Origin: Endomychus coccineus
Lineage: Eukaryota > Arthropoda > Insecta > Coleoptera > Endomychidae
Length of the DNA: 64,000 bases
Assembly: GCA_958510875.1 (NCBI GenBank)
Contig: OY294067.1
Span: forward strand, 32,290,912 to 32,354,911
Direction: 5' to 3'
The position numbers and the translations under genes are program-made. Position 1 is the first letter of the stretch; the number at the start of each line of letters is the position of its first letter. The notes beneath the pieces are model-generated. The model did no database searches and was not told the origin of the DNA. It worked only from the letters and a program-made list of their open reading frames with translations. Below, one piece after another: positions 36,210 to 46,620 of this stretch.

Positions 36210-37674
36210 TTAATTTAATTCAACAAAATTAAGGCACTCTTGCAGGAACAAATCGTTTTTGTTCATCAGCATTTCATAAATTTTCTGTCCCATTTGAGAA
36301 TACTTCCCAAGTAAAGCATTTTCCTTCCCAGGATATATTTTATTGAAGTCACTTTCCAGCTAAAATAAAAATACATTCATTGATTAAACCAGCTGAAAAA
36401 ATCATCCAAAGCTTGAACAAGCTATCAAATTAACCATAAAATAATATAAACATGTGAAGATAAGTATAGTTATTAAGAGCCAAATTATATTTACCAATAA
36501 ATAACCCAATGGTTGACTCAAACATGGAAAACTTCTATAACATTGACCAATAGTCATTTTATCATCCATTCTTTGGGCAAAAGTGAGTTTCCAGTATTCA
36601 ATAACTTGGGTGATCTTTTCCGAAGTCCTAGAATTAGTATGAGATCTTTAATGTCTTCGTCATTAAGATTTTTCAATGTCTCAACATCAATTTGTTGCTC
36701 TATAAAATAGAATTAGTCCAGACTTAATTCTTTAGCTTTATCTACAATTACGAAAACGTAATATTCTGTTAAGCTTCGGTTATATACAGTGGTACCGTAA
36801 AAGAGCGAGCGTAATTTGACGTTACAAAAAAATTTGGTTGTTGATCCGAGTGTTTGTGTGAGTAAATAAATTTTATTCATTGAATTTGATTTTCATTTTT
36901 CACTATACAATGATGTTCACTGACACACACAACGCCCGATTTTACTGTATCGTTACGTTTTTTACAATGTTTATCGCCAAACCGGTGGTACTTCGTAATA
37001 CCATTATTGAATACGCCCGATCTTGTACGGTAGCCTTATTATGTTGTAGGAATAGGAAACCGAAGCTTCACTGAAAGTATTACGTTATGACTTACTCATT
37101 GAATTATTGTACCTCATTTCGGTGGTCAGATGCATAAAGCGCTTTTCGTTGGTACCCACAGACGATTATAGTTTAAATCATGTGTAGTGGTATCAATCTA
37201 TCAATAACACAAGCAGTTGGAGGAAGCACTAAAGCAGACAGTTTCAAGATTCAATACCTAGTCGGACATCTTGCTTGTGCCGCCTATTTATTAAACATAT
37301 CTATATCTCTATAATAAGCAAACAGAAATCACCATTCACTACCTCACTAATTAATTATTGTGATAGTATTTAGAAGTATATTGACATCTTCCCACCATTA
37401 AATGACCGATGAAGAATTGATAATAACTATATAATAGTGATCAAAGATTTACCCATATAATATCCATTATTATTGTGATAATTTTCTTCATGAGACAAAT
37501 GCTAATGCTATAGATACCTAAGTATTATGAAACAATTTTGATTGCAACATCGATTCCGATTGAAAAGCTATGACAATAATTATGTACTCATATATTGTAA
37601 CACTTACCTTTAAATTTCGGGACCAATTCTTGAAACCCCCAAATCTCCAACAACCCAACAACTACTGAGTCCAT
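36210..37674 (-). CDS. SAM-domain protein, three exons, one frameshift
   Basis: Exon 1 (37674-37608) encodes MDSVVVGLLEIWGFQELVPK and ends at a consensus GTAAGT donor. Exon 2 (36699-36495) follows an ATTTTATAG acceptor and completes a SAM-like fold (ETLKNLNDEDIKDLI). After a one-base frame change near 36637 it continues SEKITQVIEYWKLTFAQRM, TIGQCYRSFPCLSQPLGYLL. Exon 3 (36359-36210), after TTTTATTTTAG, encodes LESDFNKIYPGKENALLGKY to the TAA at 36212-36210. Phases match across both introns (908 and 135 bp). An AATAAA lies about 115 bp past the stop. The pattern SAM, then FP.L..PLGYLL..DF..iYPGKE, recalls SAMD3-like proteins, which are much longer, so the middle may be deleted at the frame change. 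SAM domains mediate protein or RNA binding; function here is unknown. Confidence 0.6.
36756..37086. mobile_element. MITE in intron 1 of the SAM-domain gene
   Basis: AACGTAATATTCTGTTAAGC TTCGGTT at the left is matched by the inverse ACCGAAGCTTCACTGAAAGT ATTACGTT at the right, about 30 bp with a few mismatches. The size of 331 bp and lack of coding content fit a MITE. The target duplication could not be decided. Confidence 0.65.
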
Positions 37675-38954
37675 TTTCCAAATATCAAACTAAAATTTAA
37701 TAAGAACGTAGGCAAGATCAAAGCAACACACGTACACGACCAGTAACACGACTCTCAGTAGCCGAGGTTATCGTAAATGGCGGACTGCCGCGCAACACAG
37801 ACCAGACATCCATTGAATGAGAATATTATAATATTGTGTTCTCAGTGGCGGGATATACAATTGTATAAAAATAGACTACAATTATTGATGTTATCACCAA
37901 AGTGCTATAATATAATATGATGTTTGTACACAGTTATTACATTTCACATTTATTAATAATGCGAATATTGTAGATAAGTCACACATAAAATATTTGTTAT
38001 TTTCTTTATTTGTGTACTATATAATCGAACAAAGAATAGATCACGTATATACATATTATGTAACGTATATTGTATATATTTTTGTGTAATTATATGAAAC
38101 TGAGTTATGAATAGATAGAGCACAATAGTACATGCACAAAAATATGTAATTAAATAAAAACTAAGTATTCAAAAATATTCCACAAATATTCAAACATAAT
38201 GTACAAGTGGTTCATACACAGCGCGATGTACATATTTCGCATCGCCTTTTCTCTCAGTGTACAAAACGGTATTCAACAAGGTTTATACCATGGAGATTAC
38301 TGGTGGAAGGAAGGATACGTACTATGGGCAGAAGCACACAAGAAAAAAGGAACCTCAGGACGGAAACCATAAACGGATGGCAGAACGAATGGAGGAGTGA
38401 TAAACTAAGCAAATGGACCCATGGCCTCATACCGGACGCAAGGACATGGTATAACAGAACACAAGGCCCGGCTATGCTGCTTTCAAAGCTACCTAAAAAG
38501 AATCGAGAAGATAGATAACGATGGCTGAACCTATTGCAACTCAAACCGAGATGATACGGAACACACAATATTTGTATGCTAGAAATGGAGCTAAGCAAGG
38601 CAGACCGCGGAAGGAGCAATGGGAACCAAATGTGAATCTGAATAACATAATTATCCAAACGATGGAAAGCGAAAACAAATGGGAAATAATTGAGAAAATG
38701 ATCTCCGAATTTGTGAAAACAGAAGAGAAGGACGAACGAACGAAGAACAATCCTACAGAACCCGGATCGATGAAATGCTCGAGCAGTTGCGACCAGGCTG
38801 AGATGACAGGGGTGGGTTTTTTAGCACGGCCCTCAAGTGTCTTGTTGAAGATTTTTCTTTGCCCCCAAACCAAAAGGTTAGCTTAGGCTAGGTTATTATA
38901 AAAGAATAAAAAACAGAATTAAAACATCTTTAATCTGTCTCATTATATCATTAA

Positions 38955-39720
38955 AAAATTCATAAGAAATACACTTCGCCTAAAATTTCAAATCAACCTG
39001 AGCCACAAGCCCCCGGCCTGCTGTATCCACTGCCTATCTTCCATATATCGAAAATATAACAGCTCGAATTCCCAAAAACCTTGAAAAACATAATATTTCT
39101 ACTCAGTATACCACACTCCCAAAACTATTTCAATTTCACAAACCTATCAAAGATCCCTTTCCTCCTCTTCATTTAGAAGGTGTTTGTAACATTCCCTGTT
39201 CTTGCGGTAAAGTCTACATCGGTGAAAGAACATGAGCGCTGTATAAGGCTTCGTGACACTAGCACTTGCGGAACACAATTTTGACACTAATCATAAAATC
39301 CTTTTCGAAAATTCTAAAAGCCTAGTCCGAGCTCCAAACTTCTATCAGCAAAAAATTTTTGAAGCAACAGAAATTCTAAAGCATTCAAATAATCTAAGCC
39401 GTGACCTAGAACCTTCCCAACATTTGGAAACCCATCCTCGAAGATTCCACTTCGCACATGATCACACAACGGCAAGGTCAGGAGCCAGAACGGAATTAAC
39501 CACCGGAATAAAGACTGTGAACTGTGTAGCGTGAATTTTTTACCTACAAGAAATACCGCTACAGAAGCAAGGAGAATCAGTTTCAGTTCAAGCCTCAAGC
39601 CTGCCCTGAAGATGGCAGATTGGCGAAACGTCGGCATCAAGTCGTTTTATTATGACGCGGAATCTATTCGTAAGCAAAAATTTTTCAACATTAGCTATCC
39701 GCGGAAGTCCTCAGTTCAAG
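38955..39720 (+). pseudogene. Penelope-like element, GIY-YIG part and tail (copy B)
   Basis: The segment from 38960 (AAATACACTTCGCCTAAAAT) aligns with 54365 onward of copy A. It contains the start of the GIY-YIG endonuclease (NIPCSCGKVYIGE, with a deletion right after GGTGAA), then LAEHNFDTNHKILFENSKSL, then the tail. The tail at 39595-39690 has CTGAAGATGG..GGCGAAACGTCGGCATCAAG and GACGCGGAATC, as in the copies at 21694 and 53521. The RT domain is absent. Penelope-like elements pair an RT with a GIY-YIG nuclease; this copy is 5'-truncated and internally deleted. Confidence 0.85.
39605..39632 (+). other. Penelope tail motif, degenerate hammerhead-like
   Basis: CTGAAGATGG, a short spacer, then GGCGAAACGTC. 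It corresponds in place to the stronger hammerhead-like match at 52107-52137. The stem is poor here. Confidence 0.35.
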
Positions 39721-40964
39721 ATATAAAAAACATTTCAAAAGTTGTATGTATGTAGGATTGTAGGTATTATTAAGTGTTTTTTTAATAATAATATTTTCAA
39801 ACCAAATGTTTTTCTTTTTCGAATAAAATGTAGAAACTTATAAAACCAAATTTTGCAGGGTGATCGTAGTTTTATTTTAAATTGACAGTGCCAAGTTCGT
39901 GTGCGCCCCGCGCTAATCGGTTTAGCATCCGTGCCGACTTTATGTTCTCGGTGCCAAATTCGTGTGAAATAAATTTCGTTATATATTATTTAGTTGTCGT
40001 AAGCCATCGATCAACTACTCTTATATACCTTATGGAATTAGCCCTCACTGATTAGATAATATAGAACAGTCAAATACCTGTATCCTTTGGAGGTATACAT
40101 TATTCTCAAGAATAATATTCAAAAAACAAACTTCGCCACCTTATAAAACTGTTGAACATGTCCTAGGATTACAATTTCATTTCATTCGCATTCACAATGA
40201 CCGTTTTGTAGAGGAAGAATGAATATTAAGTCGGTTGTATCCACCTTTAAAGAGTTCCCTGTGTTGGTTGTAATAAAAGTCGTAGAATGTTATGCGTGCT
40301 TGTAAACTAATGGTAATTATATGAAGTTACAAAGTCGACGTGGGAGGGTACACAAGCTCGGTAAGGTTTCAACGGTCATTTCCTGTTTAGGAAAGCCGAA
40401 AAATGCAATTTGGTCTGACAGGTCGGAAAGGTTGGAAAGGTTGAGAATTACACTTGAAACTCGGATGGCTTCTTTTTATCGTTTCTGGGAAGACTTATGT
40501 TTTACAATCCATCATCGTGAGTAGGCACTAATTAAAACTTTATTACCCAATACCCCCCATGATAATACATTTATTCATTCTCTAAATTGTATTGAATTCA
40601 ACAGATTTTACAGTCAGAAAGGTATAAATTTATATACATTTATATTTATACTTATTTCTGTTTGTGACAAGTCGATAATTAGCGTTCTATAGTTGTTTAG
40701 TTCCGCTACATTTTGCTTCGAAAACATTCTATTAAAGTTGCTGTGACGCAGTTCATAATGAATGTTTCATATTGCATCATAAAATATTTAACAAATTTGA
40801 AGATTTGATCTTAATATGCTTCACGGAAATGGAAAAATTGAATCAAGTATCTTCATAACGCAAGAATTCTTCATGATTCACAGAGACCAGAGCATAAGTT
40901 TTATTTAATAGTGCCCAGAATATCGAAAAAAAAATCGGTTGTTTGTAAAGCCGGTTTACTGACG
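39721..40964. other. Interval without a recognisable gene
   Basis: A GC-richer patch at 39885-39965 contains the duplicated phrase GTGCCAA(G/A)TTCGTGTG. Nothing else stands out. Confidence 0.4.
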
Positions 40965-41770
40965 ATAGTTGAACGTGACAACGTCATAAGAAAATACTGA
41001 TGGAATGGTTTCATTTTTCAAAAGAAAATTTTAATTTTATTTGTTTGATAGATATTTTGTATGGATATAGAGAAGGAGGTAAATTGAAATCACAATTGAA
41101 TTGATCAAGTTACATTTATTTGTACTCATAAATACAATTATGTCAATTTAGCTTTTAAAAAGCCCGCCTCAATGTGTTTGATATATGAGAAAATTGTTCC
41201 CTTTGACGGCTGGCTGGTCCTACCTGTCATTTCAGACACGTTGTTATGATATGTGGAAGATTTAACATTTATGTTTTAATTTTTTGAAATCATAGCCACG
41301 CTCGATAATTATTTCGATCGAATAGTAAAGCAATTGATTTTTTACTCATCGTGAAACAGTTCTGTTAACTTATTGTTATAGTTTTGTCAATTATAGCATA
41401 ACCTACAATCGCTGCACTAGCGGATCGATGCTATTTATTTTAATGATGAAAGCACGAATATTCGACAATATATCACTGAACATATATTTAATATCGAAAG
41501 AATCATTACCTTTATCGCCGCAATTATCGTTGCTATAAACAATTGACACCACATTCACTTTTCACTGCACTTCATACTTGACGAAAACATGTAAATGTAT
41601 CATTGTATAGCAGCGCGCTCTCGCTTGCACTTCAAGCCTTAAATGGAACGCCTCAGAGCGAGTTAACGCACAGCCGGTCAGAGCGAGGTAACGCCGCATG
41701 AGTCATGTTTTCTCGTGCGTGCAGCCGGCTCCATCGAATTATAAGACGTTGTCACGTCAAAAATAAATCA
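40965..41770. mobile_element. Non-autonomous TIR element, ACGTGACAACGTC ends
   Basis: TTGAACGTGACAACGTCATA (from about 40966) and the inverse TTATAAGACGTTGTCACGTC (ending about 41758) form ends of some 35 bp with mismatches. Near the right end are two direct copies of AGAGCGAG(T/G)TAACGC (41650-41700). I recall very similar sequence (ACGTGACAACGTCTTATAA..CGGCTGCACGCACGAG) as a repeat common to many insect genomes. There is no coding region. The boundaries are approximate. Confidence 0.6.
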
Positions 41771-42707
41771 AATTCTGTGTGACTATATTTCAATGAGAAC
41801 AATTACACATAATTTATTAAAGGCACTGGATATAATTTTTTCCATCCGTTAAACATAGAAACGATCAAAACCTCCATTTTTTGGCGGTTACCAGAACTTA
41901 AAAATTTCATTTGTGAACATATTAACATACAACAATTAATTATTTCCATTATCTAATTATTTAAGTTTAGATCGAATCGAGGGGAGTGGTGATATACATA
42001 TTGTAAGATCAAGTCACGCTGTCACGTTTTTATTCATATTTTAAGGTGGGCTTACAGTCTCATGGGGAATAATGGTTACGTTGAAGTAAACCCAGAATAC
42101 ATTTTGGGTCTTGGAATTGTTCGAACGCAGTTATCTCTAATATCAACAAAACGAAGTATAGAATAAGCAAAAAAAAAAGTAACGAAGAAGTATGTTACCA
42201 CAACAAGAAAACGGTTATATTATCATTTTTCTATTGAATCTATATACGTTTTCTATTGATTCTTACTTTCCTGAATAAACGTACCTAAGATATAGAAAGT
42301 ATGCATTGTTCGGGCTATACATTTTTTTAGCAGAAACATTCGTTTTGAGCTTTTCTGAATCCATCAAGACTATTTCTGAGATGGTGTCTGCGTGTGTGTG
42401 CATTTGCTCGTAAATCAATGTGAACATGATTTTCCGCAATTCTTATAAATCATACAAATTTTAAAAATTGCAAATCAGTTTGAAGTGGTGAAAATAGGAA
42501 CTATACTGTTTTTGATCTCGGTAGGCATCTTGCTAGTGGTACTTATGACATTCATATTAAGTTTTTCAAATGGAATCTATAGCATTTTGTGTATTCTTAT
42601 GATAAAAGTGTTTTTCTGGTTATAAACATGAACCACAATCATGCATTAAAGCTACAGAAGTGAGTTAGAGAAATTAATGTATTAAAATTTGAAAAAAATC
42701 AAAATAA
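41771..42707. other. AT-rich interval without a recognisable gene
   Basis: No protein-like frame or clear repeat was found. Confidence 0.4.
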
Positions 42708-43352
42708 TGACATAACTGTTTGACGTCGGTCCAGTTTTATGACAAACTGCCATTTTTTAAATATTGCAATCTGAGTAGAGGCGGAGCCAAAAGTCGGACA
42801 TCAGTTTTCTTAATTTTCTTAAACGAATTTCCCCTGTATTTCTGTTGAAAAGTGAAAAAACAATTTATGTGCTTCCATTTTTATCAAGATCTCCCCATAC
42901 TTGAAATCATTAATTTAACAGTTATTTCCATATTAATAACAAAAAGAGATATTTAGAAATCATCTTAACATTAACTGGATAGTCTTAGAAAAATAACATC
43001 AAAGTTAAATTGCTAACAAATTAAATAAATATGACACAATTATAATATATGAGGTACCACTGTAATATAATATAATTGACGGCTAACTGGTTATAATGAG
43101 ATAATTTCTAAGAATCTTTTTCTTATTAAATTAGATTAAATTATAGATTTGCGAGATATTCCCTCTCACAAATTAATAATTTTAGGTATAGGGACTGCTT
43201 AATGAAACTGAAAGCACATAGGAGGTTGTTTCAGATTTTAAAATAGAATACAATGTAAAATTTGAAGAAATTGAAACTAACTGGTGTTCGACTTTTGGCT
43301 CGTCCTCCAGTTTGCCATAAAACTGGACCAATATCGAGAAGTTATGTCTGCA
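42708..43352. repeat. Inverted repeat, arms about 85-115 bp
   Basis: The left arm (42708-42827) holds GGTCCAGTTTTATG, CAAACTG and GAGCCAAAAGTCG; the right arm (43259-43352) holds the inverses in order. The left arm carries about 20 extra bases between the second and third blocks. It looks like an old MITE or foldback of 645 bp; no target duplication was resolved. Confidence 0.7.
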
Positions 43353-45795
43353 AAAAATTCATGTCAGGATTGAACTCGCAATGATTTTTATATATAATTG
43401 TACTGTAATTTTCCATATTCTTAGAAAGAACCTTAAGTATGAGGAAGATGGACCTAATCTAGATAAAGTCTGCAGCCGACTTGTGTTTTTAAAATCCAAT
43501 TAAAACTGCAGAAAACATTGAATCGGTTGTGAGTGGAAGAGTAATGTATGGCTAATTATCAATTTGAAATGAATTGAATATAGGTAATTAAATACATAAG
43601 ATATTATTTTAAGATTATACAATTCTAAATATCTATGATTACTTTATGAATTAGCTATTCTATGATTCACATTTCATTTCTATTACTAACTACTAATCAA
43701 GTTTAAGATAATTCTATGGAAGGTAACCTCAAAATTGTCACTCATAAATGTCAGATAATACATTTTTTTTTAGGTTGAATTAAATAGACAATAGAAAGTG
43801 GTACTTCAAAATAACTGAATTTGGTTAAGTTTGAATTAGATTATTTTAAAGTATTGAACGACTGGAATTTCTTTTGTCATTAACAAAATAGTTTCTTTTA
43901 ATTTGGATACTTTCTAATATCAAACGTTTGTCCACGACTATTGTATAAAATATGCATAATGCATGTGTTTCCTCAAGCATAATGATATCCATTAATCACT
44001 AGTGAATAATGAAATCATTATTCACTACCATCAATATGACAAACATGATAGACTTTGTTCTAGACAAATACGATAAAAATAGAGCGCGCTATGAAACGTC
44101 AAGTCAGATTGAATTTAATTTGAAACGTCAACAATTTGTTGGTTCGACTTGTTTCAATAGCAAAGTTTATTAGTATCAAAGTAATATTTATGGGTCGTGG
44201 ACAAAGTATAGTATTCTACTTGCATATTATGGCTATTATTCACTTGGATGATTTACGACACTCGCCTGCGGCTCGTGCCGTAGACTTCATCCACGGGAAT
44301 AATAGCCGCCATAATATGCTCGGTGAATAATATACTATTGTATTGTTGTAGTCAAATGAATGTTCTGTGTCTTTTACATGTTTACTAAACTAAGTGCAGC
44401 GGATGAAGTTTTGATATATTTAGGGCCATTCAATACCAAAAATTCATCATATAAATATAAATATTCCTGTTTTTCGTTTAAAAATGTATCCAAGGGGATT
44501 TTTATAAATGCACATGCCCGTGAGCCTTCGAAAGATAGTTATGTCATTCTACAGTTTCGGAGCTTATTACGTGTAATTTCATCATTGAATAATAGATTAC
44601 ACTTACGTAAGTGGAGCAGACTAGTCGCTAGTACAGTGCCATGAAGCAGTAAGCTTGAATCTACAGTTGACAGATGTAACAAGAATTTGAATAGTGTACT
44701 TCAACAGATGATCCTACAATTCTTTGTTACCATTCTCACGGACGCAATACCTCTTTACGAGCTAAATGAGAACGTGCAACACATCTGTTCTTGTCCATAA
44801 TGTAAACCTTTTGAAAGTAACACGTTTTTGCATACTTTGACTATTTACGTCAAGATATTTGCCATTATTGCATCTGGCGAACACGTTGAATGCTATTAAT
44901 GATTAGAGAAAATCATAATCCAACAAACATTATTTAGGAATGCTGAAACTCAATGCCACTTATATCTACAGGGATTACAACAACCCTTTCAACAAAATGT
45001 CAATAATTGAACATACATTTCCTCAAATGCAGAATGAAATTCTCTTAGGTTTGAATTCATTTTAACCAATATAATATGCCATTTTCCATATATACAACTA
45101 AATAATTTGTCACCATTTATTAGAATTGACAAAAGAGTTATAAATAAGCTATTTAGAAACTATTATATGAAAATTTCATAGGATACTATGGTACATTGTA
45201 TACCTAGTAGGAACAGCTATATTTTCCCGGGCGACTGTGAAGTTGCTAAAATTTCCAAATAACCATTATTAATTTCATTCACAAAGAAAGGATGTTATGA
45301 AATAGTTTTGTATAACTTTGGAAACAAAGCAATAGTGAATTTTCAAACTTGACGCATGAAGAGTTTATTTTTGGGGTTTCCCCATAGGGTTTTTCGCGTT
45401 TCCGAACGTTCCAAAAAGCAAAAATGAAGTTTAAAAAGGTAGATGACTGTTCCATTTGTGGAACCTCCCCTCCCCGCATAAGTCACGGAGTAGTATTTAC
45501 TGCCTCCGTGAAATAAATACTGAAATACTGCCTCATTGGATTTGTTGCCAACAAAATTCAGAGAAAAATATAACTGTGCATACAATCGTTTCATGGAATA
45601 TCGTAAGAATAAAAATGAAGTTTTTCTCAGACAATGTTGAAATAGCATACTTTTTGAAGCTTGGTTCCAAGATGAAATTTTCAATAATATTTCCTTACAG
45701 TGCAAAAATAAATATTTCCTAACGGTTACTTTTCGTTGATGTTAATATTTCTGAAGGATTTCAGAAAAATATATTTCCTCAATTGTTCTTTTTGA
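43353..45795. other. AT-rich interval with short palindromes
   Basis: GTGAATAATGA, two bases, then its exact inverse lies near 44000-44025, and a larger palindrome is at 44207-44338. TTTGTCCACGAC near 43926 and its inverse GTCGTGGACAAA near 44194 may bound a small element. The frames at 44360-44644 and 45456-45722 show no recognisable domain. Confidence 0.4.
44207..44338. repeat. Palindrome of about 130 bp
   Basis: ATAGTATTCTACTTGCATAT TATGG pairs with the closing CCATAATATGC..AATATACTAT. The inner part GGCTATTATTC..GGATGA pairs with TCATCC..GGAATAATAGCC around a GC-rich loop near 44270. It may be the core of a small hairpin element. Confidence 0.65.
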
Positions 45796-45839
45796 CGTGA
45801 TTGTTCGAATTGGTTGGATGATCAGCCTTTTTTTTTACG

Positions 45840-46620
45840 TCAAAGAACTAACGGCACTAGTAATGAACTCCAATAGAGTAACACTCGTTTGGGAGTCTGA
45901 AGAAACCAAACGAGAAGGGACAGAAACTGCCGTCGCACTCGCTAAAGCGGGGGCGGAAAAACCACTGATTGAGCCAGAGCCAACCTGTGGCATTTCTCAT
46001 GCCACAGCGAAATCTGTAATCCAAAAATGGCTCGAGATAGAGCACCGTGCCTACTGGAGGGAACGGCCCCGCATGTCGCACTCCAAGCGACTGATGGGAG
46101 ATCTCCACCAGCAACGAGCAAAAAATCTGCTGACGTTCAGCAGACAAGAAATACGAAATCTTGTTGCATTCCTGACCGGACACGCCCCATGCAACAAACA
46201 CCTCTACACGATGGGACTGGTAAATCAGCCCACTTATAGGGGTTGCGGTTGCGGCATGGAAGATGAGACACCTATGCATGTGTTGTGTCATTGCACGGCA
46301 TACACGGTAGGTCGTCGGACATACCTCGGTGACGATAAGACTACACCCGAGGAAATCAGAAGTATCCCCTATATCAGGCTACTGAAATTCATAGAATACA
46401 CCGGACTGATGAGGGGTAGAAACAAGTGAGGGCATAATAGGACTATAATGACCGTAGTGCTGTGGGGCTCCCCCCCTAGGATGAAGAACCAACCTCACGG
46501 AGGAGGGGTTTTAGTAGGTAGGAATCCGGCAGCCTTACACTAATTTACATATCAACCCAGTTTGGAGGTTACACCAAATGGGGTTGGGTTTTCCATACCT
46601 GACGGAGAGAGGGTCGAATA
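45840..46620 (+). pseudogene. LINE fragment: end of RNase H, Cys-rich C-terminus, 3' UTR
   Basis: The frame ending at 46429 has TETAVALAKAGAEKPLI (the GNETADALAKAGA block of RNase H in R1/Jockey-group LINEs, with its first residues decayed). It continues with KSVIQKWLEIEHRAYWR, the zinc-region RNLVAFLTGHAPCNKHLYTM, then CGCGMEDETPMHVLCHC, and ends in a natural-looking C-terminus (LLKFIEYTGLMRGRNK). After the stop, 46430-46620 reads like a LINE 3' UTR. The frame is uninterrupted from about 45870, so this copy is younger than 10530-11370. It is 5'-truncated. Confidence 0.8.

Larger units (their letters stand above)
35189..38261. mobile_element. TIR element CACTGAGAGAAA carrying a SAM-domain gene
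   Basis: An exact 12-bp inverted pair, CACTGAGAGAAA at 35189-35200 and TTTCTCTCAGTG at 38250-38261, bounds a 3.07-kb segment that interrupts the R1 RT/C-terminal sequence. Subterminal DNA has many ACAATTTTGT/GTACAA words and a hairpin at 35236-35275. No clean target duplication was seen (flanks ATG and TAC). A CACT start and subterminal repeats would suit an EnSpm/CACTA-like element, but no transposase is recognisable. The only gene found inside is the minus-strand SAM-domain gene at 36210-37674. Confidence 0.7.
34240..38900 (+). pseudogene. R1-like LINE, split by a 3.07-kb element
   Basis: Part one (34240-35188) carries RT sequence: TLGKLLEAVIATKI, ENQFGFRQERTTVRALNK, FITLDIKNAFNRAPWEKI (motif A Asp), a decayed motif C where ADD has become NGDA (near 34726), TLEMIADWTKEHGLEIVHHK and LKYLGVTIDKHLNFEKQ. 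Part two (38262-38900) carries SVYKTVFNKVYTMEIT, LLVEGRIRTMGRSTQEK, ETINGWQNEWRSDKLSKWTH and the C-terminal KWEIIEKMISEFVKTEEKDE. This order is that of R1-clade LINEs downstream of the palm. Between the parts sits the TIR element 35189-38261. Several frameshifts occur in both parts. The 5' half, including the endonuclease, is missing. Confidence 0.8.

Noticed and set aside
38254..38873. Long minus-strand frames of 134 and 110 codons
   Set aside because: They are antisense shadows of the R1 C-terminal sequence, which has recognisable motifs on the plus strand.
45343..46291. Minus-strand frames of 120 and 144 codons
   Set aside because: The second is antisense to the RNase H/zinc region of the LINE at 45840-46620; the first has no recognisable content.
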